Shown: one piece after another, positions 41,236 to 49,109 of the stretch
Layout: each line of letters opens with the position of its first letter
Position numbering within the stretch: the first letter of the stretch is position 1
Assembly (NCBI GenBank): GCA_017302575.1
Contig: JAFLDD010000001.1
Location: 124,001-188,000 of the forward strand
DNA from: Alphaproteobacteria bacterium
GTDB lineage: Bacteria > Pseudomonadota > Alphaproteobacteria > Rickettsiales > UBA3002
DNA length: 64,000 nt
Reading direction: 5' to 3'
The notes under the pieces: model-generated
The model's input: only the letters and a program-made list of their open reading frames with translations
Databases searched by the model: none
Told to the model about the DNA's origin: nothing
Position numbers and translations under genes: made by a program

Positions 41236-43089
41236 TTGGCTTATAGTTCGTACAGTTCGGGAAATTCTGGTGAGGATCTGAGCGCGCTTTCGTATGAAGA
41301 GCGCCAGCGCATATCGGAATTGAAACGTAATACCTCGAAGTTGGTAGCTGACGCTGACCGCGCCGCCGAGGAGTATGAACGCACGCACCAAGGCGAAGAA
41401 GAACGGGAAGAAAAATTCCTCGGCATCATTCCGATGCCTGGGTACATGGTTGCGCAAGCCGAAATGATTTGGGGCGGTTTGCTGGGTATGGTGCTGCCAT
41501 CCGCACAAGAGCACTCCTACAATTTCATCACGAAGAAAGACGGTTTATTCAGTAAGTCGTTAGGAATGGTTGGCATCAAGAACGCTAACCCTAAGACGAT
41601 TCAAACAGCAGCTTTAAGTGTTGGTGTTGCATCGATGGTGTTGCCTTTGGCATGGCAGCCAATTTCTGCGATGATGAATGGCTATAAGGATGAGCGTAAG
41701 AAGCTAGTAGATGCTGCAAAGTATATTGCTCCAGTACTCGATGATATTACGGGCAAGCATTCGTTGAGCTCGCTCATGACGATTAAGGCAGAGCAGAACG
41801 AAATGATTTATGCTTACCGCAAGCACAAGCAAGCTGCGGCTCAGCTAACGCATACGAATAATTTTATTTCTATGCTGAGTGTTACGCCATCGGTTGTTCT
41901 GGCTGGTGTGAATGCGCGCAATCTAAGAAATAATAATACGGCCAATGCTTCTATTGCTGCTGCTGGCGGGGCGGCGGCAGATGCTCACCAATCAAGTATA
42001 GCAGCAAAAATTGCTGGTTGGAGCGCGGGTTCTTCGGCGGCGGTTATTCCTATTCTTGATTTGTTCAAGAAAGCAAACGAGCGCAGATTCAAGCGTAAGG
42101 CGCGTTCTGTTACCGCGACGGATATGGTGATTGAATTAGAGCGCCAGATTAGCGCTTCTGGCTCAGACTTAAGAGATTATGCGCTACCGAAGGGTAGTGG
42201 GCGTAGCTCGGCGAATTTGACGGATTATGTTGTCGAAATTATCAAAGCCCACCAGCTTGATATGGCAGCATTGGATGCAGAATATGTTCCGCTTCGTAAG
42301 GCGTTTGACGAGCAATTACGTGAAGTTGCCAAACCGATTGCAGAGGCCATTAAAAACGGTGAAATCAGCACGCTGGCGCTTATTCGACTCATTGGTGAAG
42401 GGCATGTTGTGCGGAACCATGGGCGCGCATTAGCTAAGCCTTCTGATATTCAAAAGCGACTACAAGAAATTGGCGTGAATACCGCATCCTACATGCGTCT
42501 TGATCCTAAAGAATATTTTGCAGATGCTGCATTTAATAAGAAAGAAGTCAAAGAAGCGCTTGATGCGCTGAAGGGTGATGAAAGACTTTTCTTTGCGGCG
42601 ATGTTCCCAGACTCGGTGCTTGCCGAAGTGGGTGTGGGAGAAAAAGAAATTAAAGACATCCGTGATGCAACGCTAGGCCGATATAAAGACCAGCTTAGCA
42701 AGCTAGTGACGGGTATGGCGGCTGAGGATGATAAGGCCCTTCAGGATATGGGGCTTGCGAAAGAGGAAATTAAGCAGATTCGTGATGCGGCTGATCAGAT
42801 TCGCTCTGGTGGCGCTGAGGCCTTGCAAAAACTTTCACACAACCCCACCAATCCAGTTGGCATTGAGCGCGTATTGGCTACCGCAGCGCTTGATCGTATC
42901 CATGTGGGTGAAGCGGGATATCTGGGTAAAGTAATGTCTAAGGGCTCGCCTGCTAAAGTTGCGGCGACTGAAACGCCTGTCGATGATGCTGCTAAGCCAT
43001 TGAATGGTGGCGCTAAAACCGCGAGTCATGCCGAGAAGGAAGCTTCCCGCCGCGATGCGAGTGGTGAGAGCCAAGAAAAGGCAATTTAG
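41236..43089 (+). CDS. Large unknown protein of the Pho-like regulon
   Basis: A 617-residue protein with a TTG start. The N-terminal 60 residues are highly charged (EERQRISELKRNTSKLVADADR, in part). Several Gly/Ala-rich hydrophobic segments follow (MIWGGLLGMVLPS; TAALSVGVASMVLPLAW; AGWSAGSSAAVIPILDLF), interspersed with basic stretches. The C-terminal half is helical and has an internal repeat of the type EVGVGEKEIKDIRDAT / DMGLAKEEIKQIRDAA (near residues 465 and 500). No family recognised. It lies where tape-measure and tail genes sit in other GTAs, but its sequence is not a tape measure. Confidence 0.65.
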   Translation: MAYSSYSSGNSGEDLSALSYEERQRISELKRNTSKLVADADRAAEEYERTHQGEEEREEKFLGIIPMPGYMVAQAEMIWGGLLGMVLPSAQEHSYNFITKKDGLFSKSLGMVGIKNANPKTIQTAALSVGVASMVLPLAWQPISAMMNGYKDERKKLVDAAKYIAPVLDDITGKHSLSSLMTIKAEQNEMIYAYRKHKQAAAQLTHTNNFISMLSVTPSVVLAGVNARNLRNNNTANASIAAAGGAAADAHQSSIAAKIAGWSAGSSAAVIPILDLFKKANERRFKRKARSVTATDMVIELERQISASGSDLRDYALPKGSGRSSANLTDYVVEIIKAHQLDMAALDAEYVPLRKAFDEQLREVAKPIAEAIKNGEISTLALIRLIGEGHVVRNHGRALAKPSDIQKRLQEIGVNTASYMRLDPKEYFADAAFNKKEVKEALDALKGDERLFFAAMFPDSVLAEVGVGEKEIKDIRDATLGRYKDQLSKLVTGMAAEDDKALQDMGLAKEEIKQIRDAADQIRSGGAEALQKLSHNPTNPVGIERVLATAALDRIHVGEAGYLGKVMSKGSPAKVAATETPVDDAAKPLNGGAKTASHAEKEASRRDASGESQEKAI

Positions 43090-43107
43090 CTAGCCTGCTT
43101 ATACTAA

Positions 43108-43153
43108 CCTTCATTAAACCTTCACACTTCCTAATACGTTGATTTGTTAGAAT
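43108..43153 (+). promoter_or_regulatory. Pho-like box and -10, gene at 43171
   Basis: CCTTCAT-TAAA-CCTTCAC (43108-43125), a 22-nt gap, and TAGAAT (43148-43153). The leader GAGGAATTGTT before the ATG is shared almost exactly with the 45141 gene. Confidence 0.6.
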
Positions 43154-43170
43154 TAGCGTGAGGAATTGTT

Positions 43171-45045
43171 ATGCAAGAGTTTGCGGATATTCATGGATCT
43201 GGTGGTGCGCGTGTGACGCAGTCGAGCGTTGCTGGCACGTCGGCTATGCGTGATTTTCATGTGCCGCACCCTGCGCCTATTATCGCTGCCCAGCACGTAA
43301 CAAAGGCATTCGAGAAAGAAGATCAGAAAGATCGCGCATTCATTGGAACCGTGCAAACGGTTGGTGGAATTTTGTCTATTCCCATGTTCATGGACTTGGG
43401 AACTGCGTTGCTTGCAAAAGCACTGACGCTGAATGGATTAATTAAAGGTTCGTGGGAAGCAAAAGTGAACGGCGTGTTGCGCGCGCCGATTCGTGCACTC
43501 AAAGATACGGAACTGCGTGACTGGAAAAATTTTGGTAATCGCGTTCAACTCAAGCGCCATGAATTCAACATGCGCCAAGGTGTTGAGAATGCAAAGCTTG
43601 ATGCGTGGTATGAACAAACAGGCAAGCACCTCAAAATTAAAGACGGCAAGGTTGCTGGTAGCTCGTTTGGTCAGGCACTTGAGAACAAAGCGGGCAAGCT
43701 GGTGGAAAAAGGTCCGCTTAAGTGGCTCGATGATCAGGTAAGAAAATTTGCGAATTGGCGCGCAAAACGATTGGTCGATGCGGCGCATAAGCAAGTTGTG
43801 GAATTGCCAGATTTGATGACGGGTACTGCAACGAAGGAGCCTGGATTCATTGGTAAGAATTTGATGGGCAAAAGTGCCGTTTCCACGGCTACACAATATG
43901 ATGTGCTGAAAGAAGGCATTGTAAAGCTCAAGGATATACACGATCCGCGTGCATTAGAAACCGCGCTGCATGAAGGTATTGATGGCGTGCGCCACACGGC
44001 AAACAAGACGGTTGCAGATGCAGCGCTTGGTGGGCTTGAGCATTCGAATTATCACAAGGTGCGCGTTCAGCTTCGTCACGGTGCAACGGCGGCAACGGCA
44101 GCAGCAGGTTGGAAAGATATTGGTGCTGAAGGTGGTAGCGCGATTGCCAGAACGATGCGCGCACTGCCAAAAGGTTTGGGACGCGCGAGCATTTTCCATG
44201 TGCTCTTTGGTGTGGGTGCTACCTTAACGGCTGGCGCTAAGTTGATGGATTTGAGCCGTGATACGAAGCTTGAGAAGAGCTTGGTAAAAGAATTTGCGGC
44301 GGATGTATATGGTGTCTCTGCCGAGCAGGTTACTAAAGAGATGATGTTGGGCAAAGATGCGCACCCGCTTGTTAAGCAGGCGGCTGAGACGGCGCTTAAA
44401 GCAAAAGGTGGACGCGGCATTTATGGTGCATTGAATACGGGCTTTGAAATCCTGAACGTATCAACCATGAAGGGGTTAGGTATGGCAGGTGTGGCGGCGA
44501 TGCCTTGGTATGGCGCGCCTAATATGCCTGGTTTGGAACAATTGTCGCACAATATGCTGATTGGCGAGAATAGCTCGATCAAGGCATATCAACACTTAAA
44601 GGATGCCGATGCTGGTAAGGTGCAATTAGCGCCTGAGCAGCGCGTTGGACTTGTTCGCTTCATGATTGCCAGCATTCCTGGCATTGCTAAGAATATGGGC
44701 GTAGATAACCGCCTTGTGGAGCCAATGGCAGAAGCGTTGGTGAGCAAGGGGTTGAATGCGCGCCAAACGCTACAGGCGATTGCTAACCCAGAACAGATGA
44801 CTGCGCTGGCACGTGAGGCAACCGAGGCGCTTGCTAAGAAGGCCGAGGAAGCCAAAAGAGTGGCCGCAGCCAAGAAGGATGCAGCGCCAGAAACCAAGAA
44901 GAATGCAGCACCGGAAGCTGATCATCCAAAGACCAAAGAATTGCCTTCCATGCAGATGGCTGCGGCACCTGCTAAGCAGGTAAGCATGGCCGAAGCATCG
45001 CATGAAGGTATGGTGGAAACCCGCCAGAAGGCCCAAGCACACTAA
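43171..45045 (+). CDS. Large unknown protein of the Pho-like regulon
   Basis: A 624-residue protein. Residues about 55-80 are hydrophobic (VQTVGGILSIPMFMDLG). The following 300 residues are basic and helical (ENAKLDAWYEQTGKHLKIKDGK, in part). A second hydrophobic patch is GRASIFHVLFGVGATLTAG (about residue 345). The last 60 residues are Ala/Lys/Glu-rich low complexity. No family recognised. The strong ribosome site GAGGAA supports the ATG. Shares promoter type and leader with the next gene. Confidence 0.65.
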   Translation: MQEFADIHGSGGARVTQSSVAGTSAMRDFHVPHPAPIIAAQHVTKAFEKEDQKDRAFIGTVQTVGGILSIPMFMDLGTALLAKALTLNGLIKGSWEAKVNGVLRAPIRALKDTELRDWKNFGNRVQLKRHEFNMRQGVENAKLDAWYEQTGKHLKIKDGKVAGSSFGQALENKAGKLVEKGPLKWLDDQVRKFANWRAKRLVDAAHKQVVELPDLMTGTATKEPGFIGKNLMGKSAVSTATQYDVLKEGIVKLKDIHDPRALETALHEGIDGVRHTANKTVADAALGGLEHSNYHKVRVQLRHGATAATAAAGWKDIGAEGGSAIARTMRALPKGLGRASIFHVLFGVGATLTAGAKLMDLSRDTKLEKSLVKEFAADVYGVSAEQVTKEMMLGKDAHPLVKQAAETALKAKGGRGIYGALNTGFEILNVSTMKGLGMAGVAAMPWYGAPNMPGLEQLSHNMLIGENSSIKAYQHLKDADAGKVQLAPEQRVGLVRFMIASIPGIAKNMGVDNRLVEPMAEALVSKGLNARQTLQAIANPEQMTALAREATEALAKKAEEAKRVAAAKKDAAPETKKNAAPEADHPKTKELPSMQMAAAPAKQVSMAEASHEGMVETRQKAQAH

Positions 45046-45072
45046 GCTAGGGCAGCCCATCTAAAGGGCCAA

Positions 45073-45117
45073 ATGTCACAAAAGGTTCATAATCCTTACT
45101 ACTCAGTATGTTAAAAT
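45073..45117 (+). promoter_or_regulatory. Pho-like box and -10, gene at 45141
   Basis: ATGTCAC-AAAA-GGTTCAT (45073-45090), a 21-nt gap, and TAAAAT (45112-45117). The leader contains GAGGAATTGT as in the 43171 gene. Confidence 0.62.
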
Positions 45118-45140
45118 AAAGGCTGAGGAATTGTAATATT

Positions 45141-46028
45141 ATGGCGTCAACTATCGCAGCAGTCGGCAATCTTGGTAAAAAGATTGATGGCAAGAATTGG
45201 AGTCCGAAAGCGATTGCTTTGTCGGTCGCTGGTTTTGCTGTTGCGTTGATACCTGCTGGATTGTTCCTTTCGTGGGGCGTTGATCTTTATCGCAATGCTG
45301 AAGTCGCTAAAGATCAGAAAAAAGTTTTAGCAAAATATTATCGCTCGCAAATCGCTGCTGAGCTTGGAATTGATCCTAACAGTGTTGGCCATCGCGAATT
45401 GGATATGGCGGCAAAGACCAATCCTGCTTTTGCAAAATTGGTACGCAAGGTTGATCTAGAAAAAGAGCGCGCTGATCGCGCAAGTCATATGAGCAACGGT
45501 GCGGCAAAAGTAGCAACGTTTGGCGGGATTATTCCAGGATCTGGACTTGCTGCAAAAGGTGTAACAGAAGCAGTGAGCGGTGTTGCTGGTGGTTTTGCTT
45601 CGATGCTTTTCAACAAGGATACGCTGACCGTACAAGATGTGGTTTCAGTGATTGATGAAAAGACCGCACAAGGTGCGCCAATCGAAGCTGTTGATGTGAT
45701 GCTGTTGCGTATTGCGCAAGATGAAGGTCTGCAAGAAGAAATCCAAAAGCAATTTAAGAAGCCACTGCATAAAATGAACGAAGTAGAGCAGCGTTCTGTA
45801 TTAGCTGCGATGCCTGATTTGTATCAGTTGGCGGATCGTGATGCGCAGGCAGTAAATACTGGTCGCCTTAAGCATCAAGATTTAATTATGGTATCGCCTG
45901 GCCAACAGCAACAAGCATTTGGGCAGTTTACTGCTCGTCATGGTTCGCGTGGTGGTCGCCAAGGTAGCTGGGCACAGCAAGTCAATTCACAACGTGCTAC
46001 TGCACCTACGCAAGGCCGCGTCGTTTAG
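45141..46028 (+). CDS. Unknown membrane protein of the Pho-like regulon
   Basis: A 295-residue protein. After a short basic start comes one membrane helix (about residues 29-50, IALSVAGFAVALIPAGLFL), then a charged helical region. A Gly/Ala-rich segment (KVATFGGIIPGSGLAAKG) follows, then a helical domain, and the C-terminal 35 residues are Gln/Gly/Ser/Arg-rich. No family recognised. It is the third in a run of large genes with the same promoter type and is followed 28 nt later by a GTA DUF2460 fragment. Confidence 0.62.
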   Translation: MASTIAAVGNLGKKIDGKNWSPKAIALSVAGFAVALIPAGLFLSWGVDLYRNAEVAKDQKKVLAKYYRSQIAAELGIDPNSVGHRELDMAAKTNPAFAKLVRKVDLEKERADRASHMSNGAAKVATFGGIIPGSGLAAKGVTEAVSGVAGGFASMLFNKDTLTVQDVVSVIDEKTAQGAPIEAVDVMLLRIAQDEGLQEEIQKQFKKPLHKMNEVEQRSVLAAMPDLYQLADRDAQAVNTGRLKHQDLIMVSPGQQQQAFGQFTARHGSRGGRQGSWAQQVNSQRATAPTQGRVV

Positions 46029-46056
46029 TTTTTCAATTTAGTTTCAGGAGTCGTCA

Positions 46057-46122
46057 ATGAGTTTCGTGGAAACGCAATTCCCGAGCGATATTAGTTATGG
46101 CTCATCGGGTGGGCCAGAATAG
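46057..46122 (+). pseudogene. DUF2460 (GTA g12-like) 5' fragment
   Basis: An AGGAG ribosome site and ATG start a 21-codon frame reading MSFVETQFPSDISYGSSGGPE before TAG. This is the conserved N-terminus of DUF2460 proteins (E-x-x-FPxDISYGxxGGPxF), about 200 residues long in intact GTA g12. Sequence after the stop does not continue the family in any frame. It is a deletion remnant that marks the former site of the distal tail genes. Confidence 0.65.
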
Positions 46123-46160
46123 TTTTTATAAAAAATGGCCAGAGCTGTTTGATCAGGTCT

Positions 46161-46550
46161 TTAGAATTCCCAGCGACCTTGTAAGCCAACAAACCACTTA
46201 AATTCTTTTTGCTTAGCCACCATGAAATGAACGCCGCCTTTTTCTTCGACGTAAAGTGGCGCACGTAAAGCGTAACCCTTGCGAGAGCCGCGCAAGCGGA
46301 CAAGTTCTAGCTGATAAGGTTCGGTGAATTCATCTTGGTCGTAGTCGATATCCAAGACGGCGAGCTGACCCGATTTTGCCTTCGTCTTGTCGAAGTTCAA
46401 ATGTTTGATGGAGAGGTCCATCATGCCGCAGGCGGGGAGAAAAAAGGTTGCGGCGAGCAACCCGCCAATCGTGATTCCTTTATTCGATATTGGCAAGGCT
46501 GGCCCAGCGTTTGCATGAATCGGCCTATACATGCGTTCAATATAACTCAA
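46161..46550 (-). CDS. Putative lipoprotein
   Basis: A 129-residue protein; the start MYRPIHANAGPA at 46532 or the upstream ATG at 46550 are both possible. A hydrophobic stretch ends in a lipobox-like LPAC (IGGLLAATFFLPACG). The mature part is beta-rich with YQLELVRLRGSRKGYALR and closes with GLQGRWEF. Probably anchored to the outer or inner membrane. No family recognised. It is divergent from the tail-protein remnant. Confidence 0.55.
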   Translation of the reverse strand: MSYIERMYRPIHANAGPALPISNKGITIGGLLAATFFLPACGMMDLSIKHLNFDKTKAKSGQLAVLDIDYDQDEFTEPYQLELVRLRGSRKGYALRAPLYVEEKGGVHFMVAKQKEFKWFVGLQGRWEF

Positions 46551-46556
46551 GATTCG

Positions 46557-46588
46557 TTAAGGATTCGTTAACTATTGCGCGCTATGCT
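46557..46588 (+). promoter_or_regulatory. CtrA site and -10 at the tail-protein remnant
   Basis: TTAA-GGATTCG-TTAAC (46557-46572) is a full CtrA consensus, formed by an 11-bp tandem repeat of GATTCGTTAA(G/C). TATGCT (46583-46588) begins 15 nt after the second TTAA, the usual activated geometry. Confidence 0.55.
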
Positions 46589-46877
46589 GGCTGTTTTGCC
46601 AGATAGCCGTGCACTGCAATATGAAAGTGGGTGCCACGGCGGTGAATGGCGCGCTGAAGTAGACGTGCCACTCATGGAAACAACCGAACAATATGATGTG
46701 GAAATTATCTATAGCGGAAATGTTATAAGAAGTTGGCGAGTGAATGTGCCAACACAGCTTTATACGTCAGCAGAACAAACGTCTGATTTTGGCAGTATTC
46801 CTAGTGATTTTACGGTCAGGATTTATCAACTTTCGTCATTGGTTGGGCGCGGACAGGTTGCTGAAACAATCCTCTAA
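46584..46877 (+). pseudogene. C-terminal remnant of a GTA tail (g15-like) protein
   Basis: A 97-codon frame whose product resembles the last domain of GTA/phage host-specificity tail proteins: GEWRAEVDVPLMETTEQYDVEI (in part), VIRSWRVNVPTQLYTSAEQ, DFGSIPSDFTVRIYQLSSLVGRG (in part). Intact relatives exceed 1000 residues. The upstream part is absent. If the predicted -10 is used, the ATG at 46584 would lie upstream of the transcript and an in-frame TTG at 46596 would be first. Whether it is expressed is unclear. Confidence 0.5.
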
Positions 46878-46880
46878 TCA

Positions 46881-46912
46881 GTAACGGTTTGTTAAGAATT
46901 GGTGGGTATAGT
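46881..46912 (+). promoter_or_regulatory. Promoter of the 46919 gene with CtrA-like half-sites
   Basis: GTAA-CGGTTTG-TTAA (46881-46895) is one base off the CtrA consensus. TATAGT (46907-46912) begins 15 nt after the TTAA, the same geometry as 300 nt upstream. The ATG at 46919 follows the -10 by 6 nt. Confidence 0.45.
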
Positions 46913-46918
46913 GGAGAT

Positions 46919-47335
46919 ATGAACTTCCAGAACGTATCCACTGCTGATTTGACCCGTCGTATCACCAGCTTATTTGCTGGTAGCAAGAAATGGCGAGGCT
47001 GGATGGAAACATTACCCCAAGCTCCGCACGAATATCATGCGCCGATGATTACAAAGCAGGCGCTTTCGCAATTAGTGCAGAAAACGAGCTCTTTTGATAT
47101 TGAGCGAAAGATTCGCGATAATACCGCGCGTCAGTTGGCGCTTAGTTTGGGTATGCGTATTGGTGATACGCGTACACAAGTGATTCTTGATAGCTTGGTG
47201 CATTTGGTGGAAGCGAATGAGATTAGCTTCTCAGCGTATGTGAATAAGCTTGATCACCTCTATCCTGAGGCGATGAAGTCGTTGGATATCAACCTGCGCG
47301 CACGTGTGACCTCGTTACTGAATCACACGCACTAA
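46919..47335 (+). CDS. Hypothetical helical protein
   Basis: A 138-residue soluble protein starting MNFQNVSTADLTRR at 46919; an earlier in-frame codon at 46889 lies upstream of the promoter. It is predicted helical (ALSQLVQKTSSFDIERKIRD, in part) with a basic character and no cysteine. No family recognised. Probably leaderless or with a minimal leader. It ends with a 4-nt overlap with the convergent PH-SHOCT gene. Confidence 0.55.
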   Translation: MNFQNVSTADLTRRITSLFAGSKKWRGWMETLPQAPHEYHAPMITKQALSQLVQKTSSFDIERKIRDNTARQLALSLGMRIGDTRTQVILDSLVHLVEANEISFSAYVNKLDHLYPEAMKSLDINLRARVTSLLNHTH

Positions 47336-47907
47336 TTTTGCAATAATTTGGATTTTGCTTGTTGGAACTCGGCGTCACTGAGGTGACCTGCATCGCGCAG
47401 TTTTCCAAGGCGTTCTAACTCACTCGTTAAATCGACAGTAGCATTCAAAGTTCCGCTCGATTGCGCCGTGCGATGGGCGCTGGTGGCGCTTGCCGCCAAA
47501 TCATAGACCATCTGGCGTTTATAGATGTCCATCGCCTCTTGGACAGTTTTTACAAAGGGGTGAATGCTGGATTTCAAAACCATTTTAATGGTGATGGAGG
47601 ATGCGCCGTCCCAAAACCGTAGAGCACCGAAGAAGATGGTGTAGCTCGAATCAATCGACTGAATGCGATCAAGCGACATTTGTACCTGACGCAGCCCAAA
47701 GAACATGCCGCGATCAAGGAACAAAACACGGCGATCGGTGCAGACACAGAGCCACGTTGACGTGTTCATGTAGCCAGAGGTGAGTGCAAGGATACGTTCA
47801 CCCTCCGCAAGGACTTCAGGCAGATAGCGAATTTCTTTCTTCGTATAAAATACGTAGCGGTGCGGCAGCCCGTTAATTTGTTTCCAGATCTGATCAATCG
47901 TCGGCAT
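47332..47907 (-). CDS. PH-like (YokE) domain protein with SHOCT tail
   Basis: A 191-residue protein. Residues about 30-125 are a bacterial PH-like domain (GERILALTSGYMNTSTWLCV in part, TDRRVLFLDRGMFFG, SLDRIQSID). The last 28 residues, LERLGKLRDAGHLSDAEFQQAKSKLL (in part), are a SHOCT motif, a short C-terminal helix hairpin found on many membrane-proximal bacterial proteins and likely used for oligomerisation. Function unknown. Confidence 0.8.
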   Translation of the reverse strand: MPTIDQIWKQINGLPHRYVFYTKKEIRYLPEVLAEGERILALTSGYMNTSTWLCVCTDRRVLFLDRGMFFGLRQVQMSLDRIQSIDSSYTIFFGALRFWDGASSITIKMVLKSSIHPFVKTVQEAMDIYKRQMVYDLAASATSAHRTAQSSGTLNATVDLTSELERLGKLRDAGHLSDAEFQQAKSKLLQN

Positions 47908-47959
47908 TCGATGATTCTAGCATTCTTCTCACACAAACCAAACACTAACGGAGGACCAC

Positions 47960-48334
47960 ATGGCGAATACGCCACATTTAAGCATGACGTTGCTCGAGCA
48001 GTCACAGGCGCAAAAGGAAGTAACGGTGAATGAGGCTTTTTACCGCATCGATGCGCTGCGCAAAGATCTGCGCGTTGCAGAACAAGCAGTGATGCGCCTT
48101 ATCCATGTGCCACTGACGCAAAACCAATTTGATGCGCTCGTGAGTTTTACGTTTAATCTGGGTTCTGGCGCATTACAGCGTTCGACGTTGCGCCGTAAAA
48201 TAAATCGAGGCGAGCATGAAGCGGCTGCGCGTGAATTCTCGAAATGGGTATTTGCGGGCGGAAAGCGGCTCTCAGGCTTGGTTAGGAGGCGGCAGGCCGA
48301 AGGTAAACTTTATATGAAAAACAGCGTGTTATAG
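47960..48334 (+). CDS. DUF2793-lysozyme chimera, catalytically incomplete
   Basis: A 124-residue frame made of two unrelated parts. Residues 1-33 (TPHLSMTLLEQSQAQKEVT, VNEAFYRIDAL) are the start of a DUF2793 tail-associated protein. From about residue 35 the sequence is the C-terminal two-thirds of a GH24 phage lysozyme: VPLTQNQFDALVSFTFNLG, LRRKINRGE, FAGGKRLSGLVRRRQAE. The lysozyme part that carries the catalytic Glu is missing. It looks like an in-frame deletion that fused two GTA-linked genes. Lytic activity is not expected. Confidence 0.75.
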   Translation: MANTPHLSMTLLEQSQAQKEVTVNEAFYRIDALRKDLRVAEQAVMRLIHVPLTQNQFDALVSFTFNLGSGALQRSTLRRKINRGEHEAAAREFSKWVFAGGKRLSGLVRRRQAEGKLYMKNSVL

Positions 48335-48353
48335 CCATTGCGGGCACGGCAAA

Positions 48354-48398
48354 TTTTCATAAAACTGTCACATACATACACGCTCATTTTGCTATGAT
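48354..48398 (+). promoter_or_regulatory. Pho-like box and -10, gene at 48426
   Basis: TTTTCAT-AAAA-CTGTCAC (48354-48371), a 21-nt gap, then TATGAT (48393-48398). Start codon 27 nt downstream of the -10, with GGGAG as ribosome site. Confidence 0.7.
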
Positions 48399-48425
48399 GT
48401 GAGTAGGAAATAACGGGAGCCGTGT

Positions 48426-49109
48426 ATGGCAAAAGAAAAAAAAGCAGCAACGATTGGTGAAATGGCACAAGCCATTGTGGAGCTTGATCCGCGTGGTGCA
48501 AAAGATGCTAAGGGCAATCCCATTCAGCCATACAGTGTGTTTGCAGATGATTTCAAAGGTAAGCTTAATGATAAGTTTAAGCTTTCGGTAGAGGAATTCA
48601 AAGGCCTTTCGGATGATGTAAAAGACGCTGCGCACGATTTCGTAAAACTTCAGAAAGAACTGGGCAATAAAATCGTTGAGACAGATGGTGTTTTTGCTGC
48701 GAAAGAAGGTGTTGATTTAGGTGATGATGCAGCAAAGCTTGCGCGTTTGAATGAATCTCATAGTTTGCTACAAGGCCAAAAAGGTTCGGCGGACAAGATT
48801 GCTGGTCTTGGTAAAGCGCTAAAAGGTATGACAGGTATGGTGCAAACCGAAGGTTTGGTGGGCGCTGCTGTTAAAAATCTTAATCCGAAGAATGGTCCAG
48901 TTGCATTTGCTCGCATGGGTGCTACGGCGCTGTGTGCTGTGGGTGCTGTGAATGGTATTACCAACTCAAAAACCAAAGATGGTGAAGACCGCAGTATCTT
49001 GATGCGCGGTGGTCAGATTGCCATTTTCACGCTTGGTACTGCTGCTGCCTTGTTGCTTGGCAGAGCACACCTACAAAATGCTACTAAGGCTGCTGCAGCA
49101 ATCAGTTAA
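48426..49109 (+). CDS. Unknown protein of the Pho-like regulon
   Basis: A 227-residue protein. The first 120 residues are charged and helical (FKLSVEEFKGLSDDVKDAAH, in part). Two Ala/Gly-rich hydrophobic segments follow (ARMGATALCAVGAVNGI, about residue 165; IAIFTLGTAAALLLG, about 200), so the C-terminus probably spans the membrane. No family recognised. It overlaps the convergent hflX gene by 8 nt. Confidence 0.62.
   Translation: MAKEKKAATIGEMAQAIVELDPRGAKDAKGNPIQPYSVFADDFKGKLNDKFKLSVEEFKGLSDDVKDAAHDFVKLQKELGNKIVETDGVFAAKEGVDLGDDAAKLARLNESHSLLQGQKGSADKIAGLGKALKGMTGMVQTEGLVGAAVKNLNPKNGPVAFARMGATALCAVGAVNGITNSKTKDGEDRSILMRGGQIAIFTLGTAAALLLGRAHLQNATKAAAAIS

Noticed and set aside
41236..45045. 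The two large unknown proteins as divergent tape-measure proteins
   Set aside because: They have charged N-termini, Gly/Ala-rich hydrophobic patches and separate promoters, and lack the long uniform helical repeats of tape measures.
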